Assembly: GCA_963809795.1 (NCBI GenBank)
Contig: CAWELN010000009.1
Location: 434,001 to 498,000 of the forward strand
Length of the DNA: 64,000 bases
From: DASUAS01 sp963809795
GTDB taxonomy: Bacteria > Actinomycetota > Acidimicrobiia > IMCC26256 > DASPTH01
Direction: 5' to 3'
The notes below the pieces were generated by a model. The model did not search any database and was not told the origin of the DNA. It saw only the letters and a program-made list of their open reading frames with translations. This document shows, piece after piece, positions 9,078-18,125 of the stretch (positions are counted from its first letter, which is position 1; each line of letters opens with the position of its first letter). The translations under genes were made by a program, and so were the position numbers.

Positions 9078-11438
9078 ATGACCAGACGCAGTCCATCCGG
9101 ACGGGGCCGCAGGCGCGGCCGCGCGACGACGTCGTTCGTCATCGGCTCGACCGCGATGCTCGTGCTCGCGGCCTCGATCGTGCTGGCGCCGTCGGCGGCC
9201 GCGGCCGCGTCGCCTCGCCCTCACCGGATTCTCATCGTCTCGGTGCCGACGCTGACCTGGAGCGACCTCGACGGCGGTGACGCACCGAACCTCTCGCGCT
9301 TCCTGGATTCGGCCGCCATCGCCGACCTCGCCACCCGCGCCGATCGACAGCCCGCCAAGCTCGGCGCGGCGTACGTCACCATCGGCGCCGGGACCCGTGC
9401 TGCGGGAGACGAGACGACCGACGGCGAGGGGCTGGCGGCCACGGAGCGGTTCGGGAACGGCGACGCGGCCGCCGCCTACCGACAGCGGACCGGCGCACCC
9501 GCCCGGGACGGTCTGGTCGACCTCGGCATCGCACGCATCGACGGCGCCAACGCCGACCTGCTCTACGAGGCCCACCCCGGCGCGTTGGGCGACGAGCTCA
9601 CGAACGCGGGCTACGGCCGCTCGGTGGTGGCGAACGGCGACGGCACGCAGCCCGACGCCGCCTCGTCGGCGCCGCCGGTCTACTTCCGCTCGGCCGTCGG
9701 CGCGCTCATGGGCAGCTTCGGCCGGGTGCCGCGCGGGACCGTCGGCCGGCAGCTGCTCCGCGACGACGCCTCGGCGCCGTACGGCGTGCGCTACGACAAC
9801 CGCGCCGTCGAACGTGCCTTCCTCGACGGGTGGACGGACCGGTCGGTGAGCGTCGTCGAGGCCTCCGACCTCGTCCGCGCCGATCGGTACTCGTCCCTCG
9901 CGAACACCGCCGGGAACGCGCGGCTGCGGCGCGACGCGATCCGGAGCACCGACCACCTGTTCGGGAGGCTCCTCGCGCACGTGGACCTGTCACGAGATGC
10001 GGTCCTGGTGCTCGCGCCCGTGCCGCGCACCGGCGACCGCTCGGTGACCATCGCCGGGTTGCGGGCGCCGGGCGTCGATCCCGGGTTCCTGCGTTCGGCG
10101 ACGACGCGCCGGTCCGGGTTCGTCACGCTCGCCGACGTGGCGCCCACCGTGCTCGGTCTGCTGGGCATCGCGACGCCGACCACGATGGAAGGTCGCCCCA
10201 TGCGGGTCGACACCGGCCACGGCGACGCAGCCGATCGACGCGCGACGCTCGAACGCGACAACGCGAACGGGCTTCTCCGTGACGAGCTCGTGAACCCGGT
10301 GACCGCGGCAGTGCTGTGGACCGCGATGTTCCTCGCGGTCGCAGGCGCGCTGCTCCTGACGTTCGCCCGCTCGGTGCCGGACCGGTTCCCGTGGATCCGG
10401 CCCGCGCTGCGTTGGCTGTCACTCGCCGCCATCGGTTTCGTCCTCGCGACGATGCCGGCGACCCTGCTCGACCTCGGCGAGCACGGCGGGAAAGCCGCCT
10501 TCTGGCTCTTCCTCTCGGTGTTCGCGGTGCTCTTCGCCGCGGTCTGCCAGCTCGTCGGGCGACGTCGGGAGCTCGATCCGCTGTTCGCGGCCCTCGCGCT
10601 GTTCCTCGCCGTGCTCGTGATGGACCAGTTCACGGGAGGTCATCTCGAGTTCAACTCGGTGTTCGGCTACTCGGCGACCGTCGGCATCCGCTTCTCGGGC
10701 ATCGGGAACCAGTCGTCCGCGCTGCTCTCCACCTCCGCCGTGCTCATCGCATCCCTCGTCGCGTGGCGGCTCCCTCCGCCATGGGGCGTACGAATCGCCC
10801 TGGCCGTGCTCGCGGTGTCGTTCGTGGCGCTGACGCCGCCCTTGTTCGGGCAGGACTTCGGCGGCACGCTGGCCTCGGCACCCGCGTTCGCGCTGCTCGG
10901 TTGGCTCTTGCTCGGGCGCCGCCTCACCGTGAAGGCGATCGTGACGTTGGTAGGCATCCTGGTCGCGAGCGGCCTCGTCGTCGGGTTCCTCGACCTGCTG
11001 CGGCCCTCCGACCAGCGCACGCACGTCGGCCGGTTCTTCGAGAAGGTCGGCAACGAGGGGTTCTCGGGGTTCTCCACCGTGATCGAACGGAAGAGCGGCG
11101 AGAACGCGGCGTCGTTCTCCAGCACGATCTACCTCGTGCTCATCGTGGTGGTGCTCGCCGCCGGTGTGGCCCTCTGGCTGCGCCCGCCGCGGCCGTTGGT
11201 CGCCGCCGTGGCCCGGGTGCCGACGCTCCGGGCCGCCGCCATCTCGCTCACGGTGCTGGTCCTCCTGTCGTATGGATTGAACGACTCCGGGCTGGCGATC
11301 CCCGCGATCATGCTGGCGTTCATCGCCATCACCGCGACCTACCTCGTGGCCGATGCCCCCGAGGAGTCGCCGCCGGGCGCCTCACCCCCCGCGACGGCGA
11401 CCTCGGGGAGCGCGCGCGACCGCGTGCCGGCCGGGTAG
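9078..11438 (+). CDS. Alkaline-phosphatase-fold exodomain fused to a polytopic membrane domain
   Basis: This 786-residue protein begins with a basic N-terminus and a hydrophobic signal (TAMLVLAASIVLAPSAAAAA). Residues about 50-390 look like an extracytoplasmic domain of the alkaline phosphatase/sulfatase superfamily: HRILIVSVPTLTWSDLDGGDAPNLSRF, later VTIGAGTRAAGDE, and VTLADVAPTVLGLLGI near the end of the domain, as in phosphoglycerate-mutase-like folds. The usual metal-binding residues are not obvious, so it may be non-catalytic. Residues about 410-750 form at least ten membrane helices with a conserved-looking loop FNSVFGYSATVGIRFSGIGNQ. Start ATG 9078 has GGGAG in front at good spacing. 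Location among glycosyltransferases suggests a role in envelope glycopolymer handling; this is inferred. Confidence 0.65.
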   Translation: MTRRSPSGRGRRRGRATTSFVIGSTAMLVLAASIVLAPSAAAAASPRPHRILIVSVPTLTWSDLDGGDAPNLSRFLDSAAIADLATRADRQPAKLGAAYVTIGAGTRAAGDETTDGEGLAATERFGNGDAAAAYRQRTGAPARDGLVDLGIARIDGANADLLYEAHPGALGDELTNAGYGRSVVANGDGTQPDAASSAPPVYFRSAVGALMGSFGRVPRGTVGRQLLRDDASAPYGVRYDNRAVERAFLDGWTDRSVSVVEASDLVRADRYSSLANTAGNARLRRDAIRSTDHLFGRLLAHVDLSRDAVLVLAPVPRTGDRSVTIAGLRAPGVDPGFLRSATTRRSGFVTLADVAPTVLGLLGIATPTTMEGRPMRVDTGHGDAADRRATLERDNANGLLRDELVNPVTAAVLWTAMFLAVAGALLLTFARSVPDRFPWIRPALRWLSLAAIGFVLATMPATLLDLGEHGGKAAFWLFLSVFAVLFAAVCQLVGRRRELDPLFAALALFLAVLVMDQFTGGHLEFNSVFGYSATVGIRFSGIGNQSSALLSTSAVLIASLVAWRLPPPWGVRIALAVLAVSFVALTPPLFGQDFGGTLASAPAFALLGWLLLGRRLTVKAIVTLVGILVASGLVVGFLDLLRPSDQRTHVGRFFEKVGNEGFSGFSTVIERKSGENAASFSSTIYLVLIVVVLAAGVALWLRPPRPLVAAVARVPTLRAAAISLTVLVLLSYGLNDSGLAIPAIMLAFIAITATYLVADAPEESPPGASPPATATSGSARDRVPAG

Positions 11439-11473
11439 CGGTCCGGCGCGTCCCGCCACCGGCTCGCCCTCGT

Positions 11474-12459
11474 TCACCATGCGTACGCCTCCGGCGCCGG
11501 GCCACCGGGCCCGGGGAAGATCTCGTCGAGCCGGGCGAGCATGCCGTCGTCGAGCTGCACGTCGAGCGCGCCCATCGCGGTGTCGACCTGGTCGAGGGTG
11601 CGCGGACCGATGATCGGCGCGGTCACGACGGAGTTGTGCAGCAGCCACGCGAGCGCGACGTCGGCCGGCGGGTGGCCCAGCTCGGCGCACAGCTTCTCCC
11701 ACTCCTCCAGCTGCGGGCGGAGTGACTCGACCCGAGCCTGGACGCCCGCGTTCCCCGCCGCCCACCGGCCGCGCGGTCGGCGAGCACGCCACCGAGCAGC
11801 CCGCCACCGAGCGGGCTCCACGGGATGACGCCGACCCCGTAGCGCTCACACGCGGGCAGCACCTCGAGCTCGACGGTGCGGGCGGTGAGGTTGTAGAGGC
11901 TCTGCTCCGACACCAGGCCGAGCGAATGGCGCCTGGCGGCAGCTTCGTTCGCCTGGACGATGTGCCACCCGGCGAAGTTGCTGCTCCCGACGTAGAGCAC
12001 CTTGCCCTGCTGCACGAGCACGTCCATCGCCTGCCAGATCTCGTCCCACGGCGTATCGCGGTCGACGTGGTGGAATTGATAGAGGTCGATGTGGTCGGTC
12101 TGCATCCGGCGCAGGCTGTCGTCGCACGCCTGGCGGATCGCGAGCGCGGACAGGCGGCCCGCGTTCGGCCAGCCGTCGCGTGAGTTGTAGACCTTGGTCG
12201 CGATGACGGTGCGCTCGCGCCGACGATCGCCCTGCGCGAACCAGCGGCCGATGATCGACTCGGTCAAGCCGCGACCGTCGCCGTACACGTTCGCGGTGTC
12301 GAAGAAGTTGATGCCGAGGTCGAGGGCGCGGTCCATGATGCGGTGGCCCTCCGCCTCCTCGGTCTGCACGCCGGTCTCCGCCCGCATGCCGAAGTTCATG
12401 GTGCCGAGGCACAGCGGGCTCACCCGCAGTCCGGTGCGGCCGAGCAGTCGGTACTCCAT
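11474..12459 (-). CDS. Aldo/keto reductase, frameshifted
   Basis: This is an NADPH-dependent aldo/keto reductase of about 330 residues. The N-terminal part has RTGLRVSPLCLGTMNFG, the catalytic Asp and Tyr in FFDTANVYG, a Lys in IATKVYN and the catalytic His in YQFHHVD. The cofactor-binding segment NSVVTAPIIGPRTLDQVD lies near the C-terminus in another frame. The two frames meet at about 11765, so one indel splits the gene. It heads no obvious pathway. It lies 20 nt downstream of the cupin gene and so belongs to the tetR-cupin-reductase transcript. The substrate is unknown; members of the group reduce carbonyls such as sugar or aromatic aldehydes. ATG 12459 has an AAGGA-type ribosome site. Confidence 0.8.
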
Positions 12460-12479
12460 GCTGATCAGTCCTTCGGTCG

Positions 12480-12803
12480 TCAGTCCTTGAGCTCGATGAT
12501 GATCTCGGAATAGGGCTCACGGCCGACGTTACGCGCCGTCTCGACACCGCCCCGCTCGACGAACACCGCCTGGCCGGGCACGACGTCGGCTTCGAAGTAC
12601 GGCGGGAGCGTGCTCTCCGTGTCGGCCTCCTGCAGCGCGGCCACCCGGTCGCCGCCGAGGATCACGAGCACGTAGTCGAGATCGTGGCGGTGGATGTTGC
12701 TGTCGGCGCCGGGCGGGATCGTGATCTCCCAGATCCGCACCCGGTCGTTCTCGAAGACGATCCGGTCCCCCATGGGGCCGAGCACACGCGCTTCACCACT
12801 CAT
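12480..12803 (-). CDS. Small cupin-domain protein
   Basis: This 107-residue single-domain cupin has the metal-binding cluster NIHRHDLDYVLVILGG at residues 35-50, followed by a second conserved stretch VVPGQAVFVERGGVETARNVG. The HxH pattern with a downstream acidic residue fits the cupin_2 metal site, though the second-motif His is not clear. Such proteins act as small-molecule dioxygenases, isomerases or sensors. The start overlaps the end of the tetR gene by 11 bases, so the two are probably translationally coupled. The aldo/keto reductase follows. A role linked to the TetR ligand is inferred. Confidence 0.75.
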   Translation of the reverse strand: MSGEARVLGPMGDRIVFENDRVRIWEITIPPGADSNIHRHDLDYVLVILGGDRVAALQEADTESTLPPYFEADVVPGQAVFVERGGVETARNVGREPYSEIIIELKD

Positions 12804-13470
12804 GTCGTTCCCCCTCGTGTTGATCGCCGCCGATCCCGTCGAGGCAGAAGCGCACGAGATGTTCGGTCTCGGCGGCGGTAGGCCGGGTGGCGTGGATCAG
12901 GTGATCGCGCAGCGTCGCGAACACCGTGCGGTAGACGACCACGGCATCGACGCGTGGGTTCGCGGAGCCGTGCAGCGCGACGATCGCGCCGGCGAGGAGA
13001 TCGACCAGGAGGTCGACCGACGCCTGCTGCTCGCGCGGGAACGCCTCCGCCAGTCGGTCCTGGTCGGTCAGGAACGGCCTCGTCCGCCCCGCCGCCCGCG
13101 TGTCGGACGCCTGGGCGAGCACACCCTCGATCCAGGCGCGGACGCGGTCCGCCGCCGTGGTCGCCTTGTTCATCCTGCGTTCGAGCGAGCCGACCAGGCG
13201 GCGGCGACCGTCGTCGAGCAACAGCAGGAACAGCTCGTCCTTCGACTGGAAGTAGCGGTAGAAGGCCTGCGTCGACAGATTGCTCGCGGCCAGGATGTCG
13301 CGCAGGGAGGGATCCACGTTCCCCGTCTGCTCGATGAGGTCGTAGGTGGCCTCGAGCACCCGTTGGATCTCCTCCGCATACTGCGTACGGCGGTCGCCCA
13401 GCGAGCGGTCGACCGCCCGGTTCGCCAGGGTGCCCATGAGGTCGTCGACCAAAGCATCGCTCCCACACAT
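12793..13470 (-). CDS. TetR/AcrR-family transcriptional regulator
   Basis: This 225-residue regulator has its helix-turn-helix at about residues 30-75 (ILAASNLSTQAFYRYFQSKDELFLLLL, the typical TetR recognition-helix pattern). The C-terminal helical ligand domain contains a conserved-looking LRDHLIHATRP. It is divergent from the 2-oxoacid:ferredoxin oxidoreductase operon, with only 74 bases between the start codons, and it heads the cupin-reductase operon. By the usual TetR logic it represses its own transcript and the divergent one. Two inverted repeats in the gap are operator candidates. The inducer is unknown. Confidence 0.85.
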   Translation of the reverse strand: MCGSDALVDDLMGTLANRAVDRSLGDRRTQYAEEIQRVLEATYDLIEQTGNVDPSLRDILAASNLSTQAFYRYFQSKDELFLLLLDDGRRRLVGSLERRMNKATTAADRVRAWIEGVLAQASDTRAAGRTRPFLTDQDRLAEAFPREQQASVDLLVDLLAGAIVALHGSANPRVDAVVVYRTVFATLRDHLIHATRPTAAETEHLVRFCLDGIGGDQHEGERHEW

Positions 13471-13474
13471 GCAG

Positions 13475-13499
13475 AGCAGTGATCTGCTACGTTCAGAAC
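13475..13499. promoter_or_regulatory. Inverted repeats in the tetR / oxidoreductase divergent promoter
   Basis: The 74-base gap between the divergent starts has AGCAG-N4-CTGCT at 13475-13488 and GTTC-A-GAAC at 13491-13499. A TACGTT box (13488-13493) and a TACTCT box (13502-13507) could be rightward -10 elements. Both repeats are short but lie exactly where a TetR dimer would act on both promoters. Confidence 0.4.
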
Positions 13500-13544
13500 A
13501 GTACTCTCACCGACGCGGGTGGCGACGGACCCGCTGGGGGCCAC

Positions 13545-14132
13545 ATGGAACGCGAACTCCTGCTCACGGGGATCGGTGGCCAGGGCGTCCAGCTCGCGGC
13601 GCAGGTGCTGGCCCGGGCCGCGATCGCCGAGGGCCGCTCGGTCCAGATGTTCGGCAGCTACGGCGGGATGATGCGGGGCGGCAACACCGAGGCGACGGTG
13701 GTGATCGCCGACGGTGCCATCGAGGCGCCGCCCACGGTGGCCGAAGCGTGGTCGGCGATCTTCATGCACCACGACTTCTCGGAGCCCACGCGCGCCAAGC
13801 TGCGGCCCGGAAGCCTGGTGCTGGTGAACACGACGGTGTTCGAGGGCGGGTTCGACCCGGTCGAGCTGCGCGTGGTCGAGATCCCCGCCACCGACCTCGC
13901 CGTCGACCTCGGCAACATCATGACCGCGTCGATGGTGATGCTCGGCGCGTACGTCGCCGCGACCGACATGGTCTCGTTCGACGCGCTCGATGCCGCGGTG
14001 GCCGAGTCGCTGCCGTCGTACCGCACCCAGCACGTGGCGCTCAACGTGGCCGCGCTCGCGGCCGGCCGCGACGCCGCACCCACGCGGATCGCGCCCGCAT
14101 GGCACGAACAAGAGAAGGAGGTCCACGCGTGA
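13545..14132 (+). CDS. 2-oxoacid:ferredoxin oxidoreductase, gamma subunit
   Basis: This 195-residue gamma subunit carries the family start LLTGIGGQGVQLAAQVLARAA and the segment SYGGMMRGGNTEATVVI. These form the interface of the CoA/thiamine-dependent 2-oxoacid oxidoreductase complex. The enzyme oxidatively decarboxylates a 2-oxoacid to an acyl-CoA and reduces ferredoxin. ATG 13545 is preceded by CTGGGGG at suitable spacing. The stop overlaps the GTG of the ferredoxin subunit (GTGA), and alpha and beta follow, so gamma-delta-alpha-beta form one operon under the divergent TetR. Which 2-oxoacid is used cannot be told. Confidence 0.85.
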   Translation: MERELLLTGIGGQGVQLAAQVLARAAIAEGRSVQMFGSYGGMMRGGNTEATVVIADGAIEAPPTVAEAWSAIFMHHDFSEPTRAKLRPGSLVLVNTTVFEGGFDPVELRVVEIPATDLAVDLGNIMTASMVMLGAYVAATDMVSFDALDAAVAESLPSYRTQHVALNVAALAAGRDAAPTRIAPAWHEQEKEVHA

Positions 14133-14387
14133 GCACGGTGCTCACCCGCGGCACCGTCGTGATCGACGTCGAGGCGTGCAAGGGTTGCGACCTGTGCATC
14201 GACGCCTGCCCGCCCCGCGTCCTGGAGATGACGGTGCACGAGGTCAACACCCGCGGCTACCGCTTCCCGCGCCTGCGTCGCCGGCTGCACCGGGTGCCAG
14301 GCGTGCGCGTGGATCTGCCCCGACTTCTGCTTCCAGGTCTACAAGTACGACCGCCCGCTCGAGCTGACCGTCGGCGACGCGTCGTGA
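14129..14387 (+). CDS. 2-oxoacid:ferredoxin oxidoreductase, delta (2x[4Fe-4S]) subunit, frameshifted
   Basis: This is a small ferredoxin-type subunit of about 86 residues. The first cluster motif CKGCDLCIDACPP lies at about residue 17 in the first frame. After a frameshift between about 14262 and 14283 the second motif CTGCQACAWICPD appears, followed by FCFQVYKYDRPLEL and the TGA at 14385-14387. The two CxxCxxCxxxC motifs carry two [4Fe-4S] clusters that pass electrons from the thiamine site to ferredoxin. Start GTG 14129 and the stop both overlap neighbouring genes in GTGA form, showing tight coupling. The frameshift would remove the second cluster, so it is probably a sequence error. Confidence 0.8.
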
Positions 14388-15490
14388 CGCCGGCGACCGC
14401 GCCCGCGCTGCTCGAGGGCTCCGAGGCGATCGCCGACGCCATGGTCGCCGCCGGCTGCCGCTTCTTCAGCGGCTACCCGATGACACCCTTCACCGAGGTG
14501 CTCGAGCACATGGCGGCCAAGCTGCCCGGCGTCGGGGGCACGTGCATGAACGCCGAGAGCGAGCTCGAGGCGGTCGGCATGGCGTGGGGTGCGGCCGCCA
14601 CCGGCACACCGCAGCGCGACGGGATCGACCGGCCAGGGGCTCTCGCTCATGCAGGAGTCGCTGGCCGAGCTCGCCTACGCCGCGGTGCCGATGGTGGTGC
14701 TCAACATGGCGCGTGCGCAGGGCGACTACTGGCAGGCCACGCGCGGCCCCGGGCACGGCGACGCCCGCATGCCGGTCCTGGCGCCGATGGACGTGCCCGA
14801 AGCCACCGAGCTCACGCAGTTGGCGTTCCACCTCACCGCGCGATGGCGCAACCCGGTGCTGCTGTTCGGCGACTACTACCTCGCGCACACGTCCACCTCG
14901 GTGACCCTGGCGCCGCTCGACCTCCCACCGGTCCCGGCCGACGACTGGTCGCTCGACGGGTCCACCAGTGGCACCGGCCGGGCGCGGCTGCTGTCGCCGC
15001 TCGGCACCACCAAGCGCAACGAGCGCGGCGGCTACGACCTCGCGCAGCACTACGCGCGCTGCGCGGCGCGCACCGAGGAGATGTTGGCCGGCATCACACC
15101 GCTGGTCGAGACCCGCGACACCGACGACGCCGACGTCGTCGTGGTCGCGTTCGGCACGCCCGCGAAGTACGTGCGCGCCGCGGTCGCCCGCCTCCGCGGG
15201 GAAGGTGCTCGGGTCGGGTTCGTGCGTCCGATCACGCTGCTGCCGTTCCCGAGCGACGCCATCGCCCGGGCCGCAGCCGGCGCGCGCGTCGTCGGCGTGT
15301 ACGAGAACAACCAGGGGCAGATGGTCGACGACGTCCGCCTCGCCGTCGCCGGCGCGACGCCCGTCGAGTTCATCGGCCGCCTCAGCCTCGACGGCTCGGG
15401 GTTCGGGATCGCGCCCGACCTCGACGGCGGCTACCTGCGCGACCGCATCCGCGGACGCGTCGCTGCGACGATGAGCGAGGCCGGCATCGA
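14384..15490 (+). CDS. 2-oxoacid:ferredoxin oxidoreductase, alpha subunit, frameshifted
   Basis: The alpha subunit begins at GTG 14384 with LLEGSEAIADAMVAAGCRFFSGYPMTP, the typical pyrimidine-binding domain start of PorA/KorA, including the GYPMTP motif. The frame changes at about 14613, where removal of one C restores ATGSTGQGLSLMQESLAELA. A second domain has FGTPAKYVRAAVARLR, VGFVRPITLLPFPSD and a YENNQGQM segment. The end is unclear: this frame has no stop near the beta start. Either the stop is the TGA at 15491-15493 after another indel, or the frame runs into an N-terminus of beta beginning near 15471. It is placed between the delta and beta subunits of one operon. Confidence 0.75.
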
Positions 15491-16281
15491 TGACCGATCG
15501 CTTCGTCGCCCACCGACGCCCCGCCCGACGATCCGCGCCCGCCTGGTCGACGACTTCACGCCCGACGCTGCTCGACATCGGCGAGCACAACCTCTGCCCC
15601 GGCTGCGGGGAGCCGATCGCGATGCGCGCCGTGCTCGAGGCGATCGAGGCCATCGGCGCGGTGTCACGCGCCATCGGCGTGATCGGGATCGGGTGCTACA
15701 CCGCCTTCTCCAACAACCTCGACATCGAGGTGCTGCAGGCCCTCCACGGCCGCGCGCCGTCGCTCGCCACCGGGGTGAAGCGGGCCAAGCCCGACACGCT
15801 CGTGCTCACCCTGCAGGGCGACGGCGACATGGTGAACGAGGGCCTCCAGGAGGTGCTGCACACCGCCGCGCGCGGCGAGAACGTCACCTGCTTCATGCTC
15901 GACAACGGCGTGTTCGGCGAGACCGGCGGGCACATGACCGCCACCACCGCGCTCGGCCAGCGCACGAAGAACACGCTCGACGGGCGCAACGCGGCCCAGC
16001 ACGGCTTCCCGATCCGCCTCAGCACGCTGATCGCCGAGCTCGACGGCGCCGCCTACGTCGCGCGCGGCGCGGTGAACAACGCCGGCAACGTCGCCCGGAC
16101 CAAGAAGATGATCCGGCGCGCGCTCGAGACCCAGGAGGCAGGGCTCGGCTTCTCCTTCGTGGAGATCCTCACCATGTGCCCGACCGGGTGGTTCATCGAG
16201 ACCCCCGACGCGCCCGACTACCTCACGTCGACGCTGGCGCCCGTCCACGCGCCCGGCGTGCTCAAGGACGTCCGCGCGTGA
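15490..16281 (+). CDS. 2-oxoacid:ferredoxin oxidoreductase, beta (TPP-binding) subunit
   Basis: This 263-residue beta subunit has the cluster-binding HNLCPGCGEPIAMRA near residue 35 and the thiamine pyrophosphate motif QGDGDMVNEGLQEVLHTA, followed by MLDNGVFGETGGHMT. The N-terminal 30 residues are doubtful. Starting at ATG 15471 in the neighbouring frame and deleting one C at about 15565 would give a smoother junction (LVDDFTP-TLLDIGEHN). The stop overlaps the GTG of the D-2-hydroxyacid dehydrogenase (GTGA). Four separate subunits is the layout of archaeal-type and anaerobe pyruvate or isovalerate enzymes; the KorAB two-subunit form is more usual in actinobacteria. Confidence 0.8.
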   Translation: MTDRFVAHRRPARRSAPAWSTTSRPTLLDIGEHNLCPGCGEPIAMRAVLEAIEAIGAVSRAIGVIGIGCYTAFSNNLDIEVLQALHGRAPSLATGVKRAKPDTLVLTLQGDGDMVNEGLQEVLHTAARGENVTCFMLDNGVFGETGGHMTATTALGQRTKNTLDGRNAAQHGFPIRLSTLIAELDGAAYVARGAVNNAGNVARTKKMIRRALETQEAGLGFSFVEILTMCPTGWFIETPDAPDYLTSTLAPVHAPGVLKDVRA

Positions 16282-17273
16282 GCGTCGTCGTCGCCTACCC
16301 GTGGAACGTCGACGACCCGCTCCTCGGGCCGGTGCGGGACCGGTTTCCGGCCCTGGAGATCGTCGCCCAGCCGTACCTCGGGCGTTTCGGTCATCACCTC
16401 CCGGACCGCACCGACGAGCTCGGCGACGCCGAGCGCGCGGTGTGGGCGCGCGCCGAGGCGACGCTCGCGCTCGATCTCCCGAAGGACATCGGCGAACTCG
16501 CGCCCGGTCTGCGCTGGGTGCAGGCGATCGGGGCCGGGATCGACCATCTCGACAGCGTGGAGCTCCCGGAGGGGTGCGTGGTCACCAACGCCGCCGGTGT
16601 CGCGGCCGCGCCGATCGCGGAGTTCGCGTTCGGGCGGTTGCTCGCGGTGTGGAAGCGGTTCGACGAGATCGACGAGCAGCAACGCGCGCACGACTGGAAG
16701 CCTCGCTTCGGCACCCTGGTCGAAGGGCTCACCCTGGGGATCATCGGGTTGGGCGCGATCGGCACCGAGGTCGCGGTCCGCGCCCGCGCCTTCGGCATGA
16801 CGACCATCGGAACGCGCCGGAGCTACCAGCCCGGTCAGGAGCACCCGGCGGTCGACGAGCTCCGCGGCACCGCCGATCTGCACGACGTGCTCGCCCGCTG
16901 CCACGCGGTGGTCGTCAGCGCACCGGGGACCCAGGAGACCGAGAACCTCTTCGACGAGGCCGCGTTCGCGGCGATGAAGCCCGGTGCGCTGTTCTGCAAC
17001 GTCGGCCGCGGGTCGCTCGTCGACGAACCGGCGTTGATCGCCGCGCTGCGATCGGGTCACCTCGGTGGGGCGATCCTCGACGTCACCCGGCAGGAGCCGC
17101 TTCCCGCCGACGACCCCTTGTGGGACGCTCCCCGGATCTGGATCTCGCCCCACTCGTCGGCGGCGCAGGACCGCTACACGGAGAAGCTGCTGCAACTCTT
17201 CGCCGACAACCTCGACCGGTTCACCCGCGGCGAGCCGCTGCGGAACGTCGTCGACCGCGCCGCCGGGTACTGA
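16278..17273 (+). CDS. D-isomer-specific 2-hydroxyacid dehydrogenase
   Basis: This 331-residue NAD(P)-dependent enzyme interconverts a D-2-hydroxyacid and a 2-oxoacid. It shows the nucleotide-binding GIIGLGAIGTEVA at about residue 155. The catalytic triad is visible as Arg in NVGRGSLVDE, Glu in RQEPLPADDPLW and His in ISPHSSAAQ. The start GTG 16278 overlaps the beta subunit stop. Coupling to the 2-oxoacid:ferredoxin oxidoreductase suggests that it supplies or drains the 2-oxoacid used by that complex; this is inferred. No frameshift is seen. Confidence 0.85.
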   Translation: MSVVVAYPWNVDDPLLGPVRDRFPALEIVAQPYLGRFGHHLPDRTDELGDAERAVWARAEATLALDLPKDIGELAPGLRWVQAIGAGIDHLDSVELPEGCVVTNAAGVAAAPIAEFAFGRLLAVWKRFDEIDEQQRAHDWKPRFGTLVEGLTLGIIGLGAIGTEVAVRARAFGMTTIGTRRSYQPGQEHPAVDELRGTADLHDVLARCHAVVVSAPGTQETENLFDEAAFAAMKPGALFCNVGRGSLVDEPALIAALRSGHLGGAILDVTRQEPLPADDPLWDAPRIWISPHSSAAQDRYTEKLLQLFADNLDRFTRGEPLRNVVDRAAGY

Positions 17274-17289
17274 CCGCCGAGCCCCGACG

Positions 17290-18125
17290 ATGACGTTCGA
17301 CGTCTTCGACGTGCACCACCACGTCGGTCGCGCGTTCGACGCGCTGGGCGGTGAGCTCGATGCCGGGACCGGCGACGCGGAGGCCTTCGCCCGGCGTGGA
17401 GCTCGCCGAACGTCTGCGGATCATGGACGAGGGCGGCGTGCGCCAGGCGCTCGTCATCCCGGGGCACGGCTACCTGCGGCCGAACGGCATCGCCGACACG
17501 CGGCGGGTCAACGACGAGATCGCGGCGTATCGCGACCGCACGCCCGACCGCTTCCCGGTGGCGTGCGGCATCGTCGAACCGCGCGACGGTGCGGCCGCGT
17601 TCGCCGAGATCGACCGCGTCGCCGGCGAGCTCGACCTGGTCGCGCTGAGCTTCCACACCCGGTTCCAGGGCGTCTCTCTGGACAGCCGATGGGTCCTTCG
17701 CTACCTGGAGCGGATGGGCGAGCACTGCGCTGGTGCCGATCATCCACGCGATGGACGACACCCCGGAGGAGGCGCTCTGGAAGCTGGCGGTGATCGCACG
17801 GGAGCTCCCCGACCTCACGATCCTCGCGCTCGACGCGTTCGGCGGCTTCGAGGCCACGCGGCAGTGCTTCTTCGTCGCCGAGGTCGCGCCCAACGTCGTC
17901 TTCGACACCAGCCTCAGCTACAACTTCGACTTCATCGAGGACTTCGCCCGGCGCTTCGGCGCCGCGCGCGTCGTGTTCGGCACCGACCTCTACTCGCACC
18001 CGGTCGGGCGGCGCATCAGTCATCTGCTGCCGCAGATCGCGGCCTCCGCGCTCACCGACGCCGAGAAGACGGCGATCCTGGGCGGTACCGCACGCGCGTT
18101 GCTGCGGGTGCCGTCAGCGGCGTAG
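17290..18125 (+). CDS. Amidohydrolase (amidohydrolase_2 family), frameshifted twice
   Basis: The N-terminus FDVFDVHHHVGRAFDALGG carries the DxHxH-like metal motif of amidohydrolase-2 enzymes (hydrolases and decarboxylases with a TIM barrel). The frame changes at about 17395 and again at about 17730. The three pieces join into a single protein of about 278 residues with IMDEGGVRQALVIPGHGY, LVPIIHAMDDTPEEALWKLA, and ARVVFGTDLYSHPVG near the end, where the Asp of FGTD is a typical metal or catalytic residue. It follows the hydroxyacid dehydrogenase by 16 nt, so it is likely in the same operon. Its 3' end overlaps the convergent dehydrogenase by 12 bases. Confidence 0.7.

Noticed and set aside
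11439..11473. GC-rich stretch between convergent genes as a terminator
   Set aside because: No clear stem followed by a T run on either strand.
13346..15493. Long plus-strand frame of 715 codons across the oxidoreductase genes
   Set aside because: It joins pieces of several genes; only short parts match family patterns, and the rest is the Arg/Ala-rich shadow typical of high GC.
14589..17273. Apparent fusion of the alpha subunit with the D-2-hydroxyacid dehydrogenase in one frame
   Set aside because: The beta subunit lies between them in another frame, and the middle of the long frame is Arg/Pro-rich noise. Indels explain it better.
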